Made by a program: the position numbers and the translations under genes
Notes under the pieces: generated by a model
Database searches by the model: none
What the model saw: the letters and a program-made list of their open reading frames with translations, nothing else
Told to the model about the DNA's origin: nothing
Source: an uncultured Prevotella sp.
GTDB taxonomy: Bacteria; Bacteroidota; Bacteroidia; Bacteroidales; Bacteroidaceae
Assembly (NCBI GenBank): GCA_900546575.1
Contig: URDM01000032.1
Span: forward strand, 1-30,671
DNA: 30,671 nucleotides
Reading direction: 5' to 3'
Part shown: positions 7,588 to 15,516 of the stretch, one piece after another
Layout of the letters: each line of letters opens with the position of its first letter
Numbering within the stretch: position 1 is the first letter of the stretch

Positions 7588-8351
7588 GACAATTTCTTTA
7601 TATTCATTACCGGACCTTCTTTACATACACACTTGTTGCCGTCTACAGTCTTCTCAACACAGCACAGACAGGCACCTACGCCACAAGCCATCTTGTTTTC
7701 GAGCGAAACCTCACATTCGATGTTGTTCTTGTAGGCATACTTGGCTACAGCCATCATCATTGGCTTGGGGCCGCATGTCGAAATGAGGTCAAAGTTTTCC
7801 TGCGACAATACCGAATGGTTGGTGACGAAACCTTTCTCGCCCTCCGAACCGTCCTCAGTAGTGATGAGCACACGGCCCACTTCCTCAAACAACGGTTTCT
7901 CCAACACGTCCTTAGCAGTACGGGCACCGAGAAGGAATGTAGGCTCAACGCCCATAGCCTTAAGCTTCTTGCCGAAGTAGAGCAGCGGAGCCACGCCTAC
8001 GCCACCACCTACAAGCAGCACCTTATGCGAAGCATCGGTAGGCATAGTGAACGAATTGCCGAGCGGCAGCATACAGTTCAGGCGGTCGCCCTTCTTGAGC
8101 TGCTGGAGTCGCTTGGTGCCTTCGCCTACGGCAGCCACGAGGAGCCACAGTTCGTTGGCATCGTAATCTACATTGTTGATAGAAATAGGACGACGGAGGA
8201 ATGTCGAAGGTGAATTGTCGATACGTATCTCGACAAATTGTCCCGGAAGCATCTCGGGCAAAGGCTTGTCGTCGGTAAGCTTGATGAGGACGTGCTTGTC
8301 GCTCAAAGCTTCAACAGAATTGACCGTAAGGTCGAGGATGAATTTTTTCAT
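7575..8351 (-). CDS. pyrK: dihydroorotate dehydrogenase electron transfer subunit
   Basis: PyrK carries FAD and a [2Fe-2S] cluster and passes electrons from PyrD to NAD+. The 258 residues show the flavin-binding RRPISINN (53-60), the nucleotide-binding LLVGGGVGVAPLL (112-124), the NAD-site STCGPKPMM (191-199), and the cluster cysteines Cys223, Cys228, Cys231 and Cys243 in CGVGACLCC...CKEGPV. Length and motif order are normal. It is the first gene of the minus-strand unit pyrK-pyrD-mutarotase-fkp, and a -7 box lies about 28 bases before its ATG. Confidence 0.95.
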   Translation of the reverse strand: MKKFILDLTVNSVEALSDKHVLIKLTDDKPLPEMLPGQFVEIRIDNSPSTFLRRPISINNVDYDANELWLLVAAVGEGTKRLQQLKKGDRLNCMLPLGNSFTMPTDASHKVLLVGGGVGVAPLLYFGKKLKAMGVEPTFLLGARTAKDVLEKPLFEEVGRVLITTEDGSEGEKGFVTNHSVLSQENFDLISTCGPKPMMMAVAKYAYKNNIECEVSLENKMACGVGACLCCVEKTVDGNKCVCKEGPVMNIKKLSWQI

Positions 8352-8378
8352 TTATATAGTTTAATTGTTTTCGGAGTA

Positions 8379-8386
8379 CAAAAATA
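8379..8386 (-). promoter_or_regulatory. -7 promoter box for pyrK
   Basis: TATTTTTG on the minus strand matches TAnnTTTG about 28 bases before the pyrK ATG. The -33 region is not well matched. It is divergent from the box at 8431-8438. Confidence 0.4.
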
Positions 8387-8430
8387 GTGTTTTTTGCAGA
8401 ATTAACGGCATAGTTTCGACATAATTGTAT

Positions 8431-8438
8431 TACATTTG
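8431..8438 (+). promoter_or_regulatory. -7 promoter box for agmatine deiminase
   Basis: TACATTTG is an exact TAnnTTTG match 31 bases before the ATG at 8470. No clear TTTG is present about 20 bases upstream. Confidence 0.4.
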
Positions 8439-8469
8439 TACTCGAAAAGTACTTGAAACAATAAACACT

Positions 8470-9516
8470 ATGAGCAAATATATACTTCCTGCCGAATGGC
8501 ACCCCCAATCGTGTGTGCAACTGACGTGGCCTCATGAGGACACCGACTGGCGCGATTATCTTGACGACATCACCGAGACATTTGTACAGATAGCCAAGGC
8601 TGTGGCACATTATGAGCCGCTTGTCATCGCTGCCAAATATCCGGAGCGTGTGCGCGAGGTGCTTGCCGAGAACTTGAACGACGACGAGATGGCGCGCGTC
8701 AGTATCTACGAGTGCGACAACAACGACACATGGGCACGCGACCATGCCTTCATCACGCTTGTTCCTACTTCGGATGCTTCGTCTCCATGCCGACTGCTCG
8801 ACTTCCGATTCAACGGATGGGGTGAGAAGTTTGCTGCCGATAAGGACAACCGCATCAACTATACCTTATATAATAAAGGTGTATTCAGCGGCGAACGTGT
8901 CGACTATGACGACTTTGTGCTTGAGGGCGGTTCGATAGAGAGCGACGGCTGGGGCACGGTACTCACTACAAGCGTATGCCTTATGGCTCCCCACCGCAAT
9001 CAGCCTATGACACAGGCAGAGGTGGAAGCTGTGCTCAAGGAGCGTCTGTGTGCTAGAAAGATAGTATGGTTTGACCACGGACAGCTCATCGGCGACGACA
9101 CCGACGGCCACATTGACACAATCGTACGCATCTGTCCAGACAACACTCTGCTCTATGTAGGTTGCGACGACGTGAACGACCCACAGTATGCCGACCTTAA
9201 GGCGCTTGAGAACCAGCTGCAGCAAGCCACCGATGCCGACGGCAAGCCATATCGGTTGCTCAAGCTCCCTATGCCCAATGCGCTCTATGACGATGGCGAT
9301 CGACTGCCTGCCACTTACGCCAACTTCCTGATTATAAATGGAGCCGTGATAGTTCCTACATACAATCAGGAGGAAAACGACGCCCGTGCTCTTGAACTTG
9401 TGGCTGAGGCGTTCCCCGGCTATGACATCATAGGCATTGACTCGCAGACCATTGTTCGACAGCACGGCTCTATACATTGTCTCACAATGCAGTATCCTGA
9501 GGAGTGCCGACGATAG
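8470..9516 (+). CDS. aguA: agmatine deiminase
   Basis: The enzyme hydrolyses agmatine to N-carbamoylputrescine and ammonia in the cytoplasm, the first step of the agmatine route to putrescine. It belongs to the peptidyl-arginine-deiminase-like pentein family. The 348 residues show the family motifs in order: NDTWARDH (85-92), FNGWGEKF, LEGGSIESDGWGTVLTT, DDTDGHID with His214, and the C-terminal GSIHCLTMQYP with catalytic Cys337. The ATG at 8470 (MSKYILPAEWHP) is chosen because the conserved N-terminus begins there; the frame extends to 8425 without a good start. The partner amidase (aguB) lies 2.3 kb downstream on the same strand, separated by a fucosidase and an RNA methyltransferase. Confidence 0.93.
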   Translation: MSKYILPAEWHPQSCVQLTWPHEDTDWRDYLDDITETFVQIAKAVAHYEPLVIAAKYPERVREVLAENLNDDEMARVSIYECDNNDTWARDHAFITLVPTSDASSPCRLLDFRFNGWGEKFAADKDNRINYTLYNKGVFSGERVDYDDFVLEGGSIESDGWGTVLTTSVCLMAPHRNQPMTQAEVEAVLKERLCARKIVWFDHGQLIGDDTDGHIDTIVRICPDNTLLYVGCDDVNDPQYADLKALENQLQQATDADGKPYRLLKLPMPNALYDDGDRLPATYANFLIINGAVIVPTYNQEENDARALELVAEAFPGYDIIGIDSQTIVRQHGSIHCLTMQYPEECRR

Positions 9517-9572
9517 TCGGAGCGGCAAACTACAATAATTAAAGCTAAATATAAATAAACCTAAAACAAAAA

Positions 9573-10967
9573 ATGAGAACATCAATTACAAAGATTGCGT
9601 TAGCCGCAATGCTTGGCATGATGCCAATGACAAACCTATGTGCACAGGAAGAGGTGCAGGGATTTGTACACGAACAGTCGTCGGAGGACGGATATGAATG
9701 GCCTACAGACAAGCAGGTACTTAACAAGCTCGACCAATGGCAGGACCAGAAGTTTGGAGTGCTGATGCACTGGGGACTCTACAGCATACCGGGCATTGTG
9801 GAGTCGTGGAGTATCTGTTCGGAAGATGTAGACTGGATTTCGCGCAAGAAGCATCATCTGCCTTACGACGACTATAAGAAATGGTATTGGGGACTGAAGG
9901 ACGAGTTCAATCCTTCGAAGTTTGATCCCGACCAGTGGGCTGACATGATGCAGGACGCAGGCGTGAGATACATGATATTCACAACCAAGCATCACGACGG
10001 CTTCTGCATGTACGACTCGAAGTACACCGACTTCAGCATAGCACATGGCGAGGCGTTCAAGAACAATCCGAAGCGCGACATAGCACGGTATGTGTTTGAC
10101 GCATTCCGCAAGAAGAACTTCATGATAGGATGCTACTTCTCCAAGCCCGACTGGCATTGTCCTTGGTTCTGGAGTCCGGAGTATGCTACAGCCACACGTT
10201 CGATAAACTATAAGAAGGAACGTCATCCGGAATGGTGGAGCAACTACCAGAAGTTCACCCAGAACCAGCTAGGCGAGCTTACCACCGACTATGGCAAACT
10301 CGACATACTATGGCTTGACGGCGGATGGGTAACTGGCGAAGAAGTTGGATTGGACAGCATTCTGGTTGAGGCACGCAAGCGCAATCCTGGACTGATCTCG
10401 GTAGACCGTGCAATAAAAGGACGCAACGAGAACTATCAGACTCCAGAACGTGGCATTCCCGACCATCAGCTGTCATATCCCTGGGAGAGCTGCATCACCT
10501 TGTCGTGGGACTGGGGTTGGACCCCCAACGCTCCCTACAAGTCGGCTCAGTGGATAATCAATACTCTCGCAGAGATAACGGCCAAGGGCGGATGCTTTGC
10601 GCTTGGCATTGGTCCCGACCAGTATGGACAGTTTGACAAGGCCGTTGCCGACCGCCTGCATGTAGTGGGTGAGTGGCTGCGCAAGAATGGCAAGGCTATT
10701 TATGGCACACGCAATGCCAAGGTTTATCATGATGGTAAAGTATGGTTCACTTCGTCAAAGGATCACAAGACAACCTATGCCATCTACGCTTTGCCCGATA
10801 ATGAGAAGTTGCCGCAGACGGTAGAGTGGACAGGCAACGTGCCTCGCAAGTCGGTGAAGCTGCTTGCTACGGGCAAGAGTCTTAAGTTCACTAAGAAGGA
10901 AGGACGTGTAAAGGTCGCTCTGCCTGCCGGACTGAAGCAGGAGAGTCTGGCTTTTGAAATAAAATAA
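9573..10967 (+). CDS. secreted alpha-L-fucosidase (GH29)
   Basis: This glycoside hydrolase removes alpha-linked L-fucose from glycans by a retaining mechanism. The 464 residues begin with a signal peptide (about 1-24, ending NLCA before QEEV), so the enzyme is exported, probably to the periplasm. GH29 landmarks: KFGVLMHWGLYS (60-71), FTTKHHDGFCMYDS (136-149), CYFSKPDWHCP, and ILWLDGGW (245-252) in which Asp249 is the expected nucleophile. The catalytic domain is followed by a short beta-sandwich (about 370-464); there are no extra binding modules. It lies 56 bases after agmatine deiminase and 6 bases before the methyltransferase. The freed fucose could feed Fkp, encoded on the other strand. 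Linkage specificity cannot be read from the sequence. Confidence 0.92.
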   Translation: MRTSITKIALAAMLGMMPMTNLCAQEEVQGFVHEQSSEDGYEWPTDKQVLNKLDQWQDQKFGVLMHWGLYSIPGIVESWSICSEDVDWISRKKHHLPYDDYKKWYWGLKDEFNPSKFDPDQWADMMQDAGVRYMIFTTKHHDGFCMYDSKYTDFSIAHGEAFKNNPKRDIARYVFDAFRKKNFMIGCYFSKPDWHCPWFWSPEYATATRSINYKKERHPEWWSNYQKFTQNQLGELTTDYGKLDILWLDGGWVTGEEVGLDSILVEARKRNPGLISVDRAIKGRNENYQTPERGIPDHQLSYPWESCITLSWDWGWTPNAPYKSAQWIINTLAEITAKGGCFALGIGPDQYGQFDKAVADRLHVVGEWLRKNGKAIYGTRNAKVYHDGKVWFTSSKDHKTTYAIYALPDNEKLPQTVEWTGNVPRKSVKLLATGKSLKFTKKEGRVKVALPAGLKQESLAFEIK

Positions 10968-10973
10968 AGATAC

Positions 10974-11771
10974 ATGCCAATAATAGAAATAACGTCATTG
11001 AGCCATCCCGGTGTAGAGGTATTCGGCAATCTCACAGAGAAGCAGTTGCGCCATAGCTACGAGAGCGACAACGGCATATTCATCGTGGAAAGTCCTAAGG
11101 TGATAAGCCGTGCTCTGGATGCCGGCTATAAGCCCTTGGCTTTGCTGTGCGAGCGGAAGCATGTGGATGGCGATGCGGCTGAAATAATAAGCCGATGCGG
11201 TACGGAGGTGCCAGTCTATACTGGCGACCGACAATTGCTTGCCTCGCTCACAGGCTACGTGCTGACGCGCGGCGTATTGTGCGCCATGCATCGTCCCTGC
11301 TTCAAGAGTGTAGAGGAGGTGTGCAGCGGAGCCAGACGTGTGGTGGTGATAGACGGGGTGGTAGATGCCGTTAACGTTGGCTCAATATTCCGTTCGGCTG
11401 CTGCATTGGGCATTGATGCCGCCTTGCTCACCCGTACATCGTGCGACCCCCTAAATCGTCGTGCCGTAAGAGTGTCGATGGGTTCTGTGTTCGCTATTCC
11501 ATGGACGTGGATGGACTGCCCGCTTAGCGATTTGAGCAAGACAGGATTGCGCACGGCAGCCATGGCTCTTACCGACCGTTCGGTGTCTATCGACAATCCG
11601 CAACTTATGGCTGAGCCACGACTTGCAATTGTAATGGGCAACGAAGGCGACGGACTGCCACAGTCGACTATCGACGAGGCCGACTACGTAGTACGCATCC
11701 CGATGTCGCATGGAGTTGACTCGCTCAATGTGGCAACTGCTGCTGCCGTTGCGTTCTGGCAATTGACTTGA
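10974..11771 (+). CDS. SpoU/TrmH-family RNA methyltransferase
   Basis: This enzyme probably 2'-O-methylates a ribose in tRNA or rRNA using S-adenosylmethionine. The 265 residues have an N-terminal substrate-binding region (about 18-105, with GIFIVESPKV resembling SpoU_sub_bind) and a C-terminal knotted SPOUT domain. The three SpoU motifs are intact: NVGSIFR (134-140), VMGNEGDGLP (220-229) and IPMSHGVDSLNVATAAAV (242-259). The exact target base is not predictable. It follows the fucosidase by 6 bases and precedes aguB by 42 bases of AT-rich, near-palindromic sequence (TAATTAATAATTAGTAATTA). Confidence 0.88.
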   Translation: MPIIEITSLSHPGVEVFGNLTEKQLRHSYESDNGIFIVESPKVISRALDAGYKPLALLCERKHVDGDAAEIISRCGTEVPVYTGDRQLLASLTGYVLTRGVLCAMHRPCFKSVEEVCSGARRVVVIDGVVDAVNVGSIFRSAAALGIDAALLTRTSCDPLNRRAVRVSMGSVFAIPWTWMDCPLSDLSKTGLRTAAMALTDRSVSIDNPQLMAEPRLAIVMGNEGDGLPQSTIDEADYVVRIPMSHGVDSLNVATAAAVAFWQLT

Positions 11772-11813
11772 CCATATCATAATTAATAATTAGTAATTAA
11801 TAAATAATCATTT

Positions 11814-12689
11814 ATGAAAGTAGGATATCTTCAGCTGCATAATACTGCTGATATAAAATCAAACATTCTGCGTATTGCCGATGGCATAAGAAACCTGGCA
11901 GAGCGCGGAGCCGAACTCGTAGTGCTGCAGGAACTGCACAATTCGTTATATTTCTGTCAAGTTGAGGACGTTGACAACTTCGATTTGGCTGAGCCGATAC
12001 CGGGCCCTTCAACCGACTTCTTTGGCGCTGTAGCCAGAGAGTGCAATGTTGTCATCGTGACATCATTGTTCGAGCGTCGTGCTCCGGGGCTCTATCACAA
12101 CACCGCCGTTGTAATAGAGCGCGACGGAACCATAGCAGGCAAGTATCGCAAGATGCACATTCCTGACGATCCGGCTTACTACGAGAAGTTCTACTTCACA
12201 CCGGGCGACCTCGGTTTTCATCCTATTCAGACCAGCGTGGGCAAGCTTGGCGTGCTCGTGTGCTGGGACCAGTGGTATCCGGAGGCTGCACGCCTTATGG
12301 CTCTGCAGGGTGCCGAACTCCTGATTTATCCTACAGCCATAGGTTATGCTGCCAATGACACAGACGAAGAGCAGCAGCGCCAGCGCGAGGCTTGGACAAC
12401 TGTACAGCGTGGTCATGCCGTTGCCAACGGATTGCCCGTCGTTTCGGTCAACCGTGTAGGCTTCGAACCCGACCCGAGCGGACAGACTGAGGGAATACAG
12501 TTCTGGGGTTCGTCTATGGTAGTGGGCCCGCAGGGCGAAATGCTCTACCGTTCAGCACCCAATAAGGAGGAGAGCATAATAGTAGATGTAGACCTTGCTC
12601 ATAGCGAGGATGTGCGTCGCTGGTGGCCGTTCCTGCGCGATCGTCGTATCGATAAATACGGCGACATTGTGAAGCGTTTTATCGACTAA
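11814..12689 (+). CDS. aguB: N-carbamoylputrescine amidase
   Basis: The enzyme hydrolyses N-carbamoylputrescine to putrescine, carbon dioxide and ammonia, completing the agmatine route begun by the deiminase at 8470. It is a nitrilase-superfamily (CN-hydrolase) protein of 291 residues with the Glu-Lys-Cys triad: Glu40 in VLQELHNS, Lys113 in YRKMHIPDDP and Cys150 in VCWDQWYPEAARL. The QELHNSLYFCQ and WDQWYPEAAR stretches are typical of this subfamily rather than of other amidases. It is the last gene of the plus-strand run and converges on the transporter at 12840, with the 22-bp repeat array between them. Confidence 0.92.
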   Translation: MKVGYLQLHNTADIKSNILRIADGIRNLAERGAELVVLQELHNSLYFCQVEDVDNFDLAEPIPGPSTDFFGAVARECNVVIVTSLFERRAPGLYHNTAVVIERDGTIAGKYRKMHIPDDPAYYEKFYFTPGDLGFHPIQTSVGKLGVLVCWDQWYPEAARLMALQGAELLIYPTAIGYAANDTDEEQQRQREAWTTVQRGHAVANGLPVVSVNRVGFEPDPSGQTEGIQFWGSSMVVGPQGEMLYRSAPNKEESIIVDVDLAHSEDVRRWWPFLRDRRIDKYGDIVKRFID

Positions 12690-12694
12690 AAAAA

Positions 12695-12804
12695 TAAAGG
12701 AGTCCTTTTGCCTTCCAAATGTATTCGTTTTGGAGTGCAAAAGGGCTCCTTTTGGTATGTAAAAGGACTCGTTTTGGAATGTAAAAGGACTCCTTTTGAA
12801 AGCT
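12695..12804. repeat. five tandem 22-bp palindromic repeat units
   Basis: Units start at about 12695, 12717, 12739, 12761 and 12783. Each is 22 bases: a core close to the palindrome AAAAGGACTCCTTTT plus a 7-base spacer similar to GGAATGT. Units 3, 4 and 5 differ at only a few positions; units 1 and 2 are more diverged. The array fills the gap between the convergent aguB and transporter genes. Each core can fold into a hairpin ending in TTTT on either strand, so a two-way terminator is plausible. Confidence 0.8.
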
Positions 12805-12839
12805 TGAAGAGCAACTTTAGAAATTGTATCTAATTCCGC

Positions 12840-14126
12840 TTATTTGCGGAACATGAAAATATTGACAGCGGCAACCACTATGGGCACTATGTAAAAGCCC
12901 GTTGTCAATATGAAGAACTGGCGATAGCCAATAACGTTTTGTATCAGTCCGGAGAATAGAACCGAAACGATTACGATGAGCGACATTATGCCTAATGCAA
13001 TTGCATTACGCAGTTCTGTACCGTTACCGGCATTGGCAAAGCGGTCGATCATTGCCCAATAAGCCGACATTCCTATTCCGAGAGCGGCATAGCCGATAAA
13101 TGTAGAAAGGCATACTGTGCCGAGCGATGCTGCCGTATTGAAACTCATAAACGTCATCATAAGTCCGTGGAGCGACATGAGCAATGCCATTGGCAGAATG
13201 CAACGACGCATACCGCAACGCTCTATTGCCTTGTTGCCAAAATGGATGCCTGCAAACAACGCCACAATGCCAATTGTGCCAAACGAGAGTCCGAACTCCT
13301 GTGGCGACAGACCTAATCCGCCATTGTGTGGCGCGTCGATATAAAGCAAAAGTGAAATGGCGGCAGCCAAAGCTTCGGGCAGAATGTACAGCAACGAGAA
13401 GAGCATAAAATGGTTGCGCATTCCACTTGTCATCATTCGCATGACGAGGCGGAATTCGCCACGATGCAATCCCAACAAATCCTTAGGCTGGGCGTATGGC
13501 TTCTTGCCTCCAGGCAGGAATATGCTGTGCCACAGCCACAGGAAGAATTCGATGCCTGCCATAATGTAGAACATAACACTCCAGGAATAGCGCACATTGC
13601 GTGTCAGTACCTCCATGTTTCCGCTGAGCATAGTCATTGCACCGATGCCGAACATCAAGGAAGCGCAACGCGACAGACGTGCAATGAGTTTGTGGAATGG
13701 CGGTATGTTGTCGGTTTTGTTGATATAGAATCGGCGTATTGCTATCTTATAGAAAATGCCAGATACTATGATGAAAGGCATAAAGCACAGAAATCCCTGT
13801 AGCCAATAGTTGGTGGGGAGGGTGAAGGCGATGGCCCAAAGCGACAGGGTGCAGATGAATTCGGAAGATAGAATCCATACCTTTATGGTGCCACGGAAGT
13901 GGGCTACAACCATCTCGAACAACGGACGCAGCAGGAATGGCAGGCACAACAATGAAATGTAGAGGGTGGTAAGGGCGTTGTTGAGCCCGAAACGTCGCAA
14001 CACCACAAGTGCCAAGACAACCAACGACAGCAACATTCCGTCGCCGAGAAACAGCGACGGAAACCACGACCAGCGCAAACGGTTTGTTGGCGTAGGATGA
14101 GGGTTGTTATAGTTGTTGTCTGTCAT
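12840..14126 (-). CDS. AmpG-like major facilitator transporter (distal copy)
   Basis: This is a 428-residue inner-membrane protein with about twelve hydrophobic segments and a cytoplasmic N-terminal tail rich in Asn and Pro. It resembles AmpG-type permeases, which import cell-wall muropeptides or related sugars, and is a paralogue of the 14240-15514 protein: both carry GGLGLSP(E/Q)E(Y/F)G near residue 270 and a YRQFFI/YQKFFI motif near the last segments. The substrate is unknown. It lies 113 bases downstream of its paralogue on the same strand and is probably the last gene of the three-gene unit starting at 19332. It is more divergent from classical AmpG than its neighbour. Confidence 0.75.
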   Translation of the reverse strand: MTDNNYNNPHPTPTNRLRWSWFPSLFLGDGMLLSLVVLALVVLRRFGLNNALTTLYISLLCLPFLLRPLFEMVVAHFRGTIKVWILSSEFICTLSLWAIAFTLPTNYWLQGFLCFMPFIIVSGIFYKIAIRRFYINKTDNIPPFHKLIARLSRCASLMFGIGAMTMLSGNMEVLTRNVRYSWSVMFYIMAGIEFFLWLWHSIFLPGGKKPYAQPKDLLGLHRGEFRLVMRMMTSGMRNHFMLFSLLYILPEALAAAISLLLYIDAPHNGGLGLSPQEFGLSFGTIGIVALFAGIHFGNKAIERCGMRRCILPMALLMSLHGLMMTFMSFNTAASLGTVCLSTFIGYAALGIGMSAYWAMIDRFANAGNGTELRNAIALGIMSLIVIVSVLFSGLIQNVIGYRQFFILTTGFYIVPIVVAAVNIFMFRK

Positions 14127-14156
14127 ATATTAAAAATGTTAATCTTATTTATGTAT

Positions 14157-14200
14157 CACTCCCCTCCATGCGGGGGATTGGGAAGGGGAATGGGGTGTCG
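14157..14200. repeat. G/C-rich intergenic hairpin element
   Basis: Between the two transporter genes lies a run with CCCCTCC, then GCGGGGG, then GGGAAGGGGAATGGGG. CCCC (14161-14164) can pair with GGGG about seven bases later. The strong strand asymmetry and position resemble the short G-rich dispersed elements seen in many genomes. I cannot tell whether other copies exist outside the window. Confidence 0.4.
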
Positions 14201-14257
14201 TTTCTTCCAAAACGTTTTATCTATTCTTTCCAAAGCGTTTTATTTCTTCTTTCCAAA
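14198..14257. repeat. 23-bp tandem duplication at the 3' end of the transporter gene
   Basis: Two adjacent 23-base units (14235-14257 and 14212-14234) and a partial third (14198-14211) share TTTGGAAAGAA plus ATAAAACG on the minus strand. The first unit encodes the last codons of the transporter (FGKKK and stop). The others lie just past the stop, as if the gene end had been duplicated. Confidence 0.7.
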
Positions 14258-15514
14258 TTCCGGATCTATCTTCAGGAATGCTGTAACTACGAATGTTATG
14301 AGGCAGCAAACCATTACGATGATGAAGAATTTCTGATAGCCCACATAGTCCTTCAGGTAGCCCGACACCATGCCTGGGAGCATCAGTCCGAGGTAGGATA
14401 TTCCGGTACAGATAGAGTAATGTGAGGTGCGGAACTTGCCTTGGCAGTAATATAGCATATATAGCGTGAGCACGGTGAATCCCAATCCATAGCCAAACTG
14501 TTCGACGAAGAGGCACGACGACACAATCCATAGGTTTGACTCAAGCGTATAGCTGAGGTAGATGTAGACCACATCGGGCAGCGTAATAGCGCAAACCATA
14601 GGCCAGAGCCACTTCTTCATACCGTCGCGACTTACCAATACGCCACCTATAATGCCACCGAGCAGGAGTCCGATGAGTCCTACCGTGCCTTGTGCCAGAC
14701 CATATTCTTCGGGCGACAGTCCGAGTCCGCCCTCTGATGGCGGGCGCATGAGGAATGTCTTGGTCATTGTGTTGAGCAATGCTTCTGGGAATCGATAGAG
14801 CAGGAGGAATAGCATAACGAAGAAAGTCTCTTTAGCTCCGAATTTCGAGAAGAATGTTATGAGCATCCTCTTCAGTTCGGCAGCCACTTCGCCAACACCT
14901 TTGTCCGAACTGATGTCGTCCTTGGGGCGTGGCATCATGCGGCAATGGTAGAGCCAGATACCGATAAAAAGAGCTGCCAGTCCGTAGAAGATGAGCGTCC
15001 ACGTGTAGACTACTGACATATGGAAAGAATGTTCCAGAAGTCCGGCGAGCGACACAAGCGCTCCATTGACGAATATCACGGCGAGTCGGTAGAATGTGTT
15101 TCGCAGCCCTACATACTTAGCCTGATTGTGTTCGTCGAGTTCAATCATATAGAAGCCGTCGGCAGATATGTCGTGAGTTGCGCTGGCAAACGCCATGGCG
15201 AAGAGGAAGAACATAGAACCTTGAAACCACATTGGTGTGGGCAGAGTGAAGGCTATGCCTGCCAATGCGCTACCCATGAGCAGCTGCATTGTCAGCACCC
15301 ACCAGCGCTTGGTCTTCAGAAGGTCGATGAACGGGCTCCACAATGGCTTCACTACCCATGGCAGAGCAAGCCAACCGGTATATAGTCCCACCTCAGCATC
15401 GGTCAGCCCCATCTGCATGTACATTACAATAGACAGGGCTGTGACGACTACGTTGGGCAGTCCTTCGGCAAAATATAGTGTGGGAATCCATGCCCACGGA
15501 CTTGTTCTTTTCAT
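14240..15514 (-). CDS. AmpG-like major facilitator transporter (proximal copy)
   Basis: This 424-residue inner-membrane permease has about twelve hydrophobic segments. The opening PWAWIPTLYFAEGLP and the loop LPWVVKPLWSPFIDL are typical of the AmpG family, which imports anhydro-muropeptides; related Bacteroidetes proteins have been linked to N-acetylmuramic acid uptake. The gene starts only 2 bases after the stop of the 1271-residue fusion gene, so translation is probably coupled and the two products likely work together. A SpoIID domain at the end of that fusion also points to peptidoglycan pieces as cargo, but this is inference. Its 3' end carries a 23-bp tandem duplication. Confidence 0.82.
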   Translation of the reverse strand: MKRTSPWAWIPTLYFAEGLPNVVVTALSIVMYMQMGLTDAEVGLYTGWLALPWVVKPLWSPFIDLLKTKRWWVLTMQLLMGSALAGIAFTLPTPMWFQGSMFFLFAMAFASATHDISADGFYMIELDEHNQAKYVGLRNTFYRLAVIFVNGALVSLAGLLEHSFHMSVVYTWTLIFYGLAALFIGIWLYHCRMMPRPKDDISSDKGVGEVAAELKRMLITFFSKFGAKETFFVMLFLLLYRFPEALLNTMTKTFLMRPPSEGGLGLSPEEYGLAQGTVGLIGLLLGGIIGGVLVSRDGMKKWLWPMVCAITLPDVVYIYLSYTLESNLWIVSSCLFVEQFGYGLGFTVLTLYMLYYCQGKFRTSHYSICTGISYLGLMLPGMVSGYLKDYVGYQKFFIIVMVCCLITFVVTAFLKIDPEFGKKK

Positions 15515-15516
15515 CT

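Noticed and set aside
8866..9585. Minus-strand open frame of 239 codons
   Set aside because: Antisense to agmatine deiminase; no supporting motif.
12695..12804. Possible CRISPR array
   Set aside because: The units are contiguous, with no unique spacers of normal length, and no cas genes are present.
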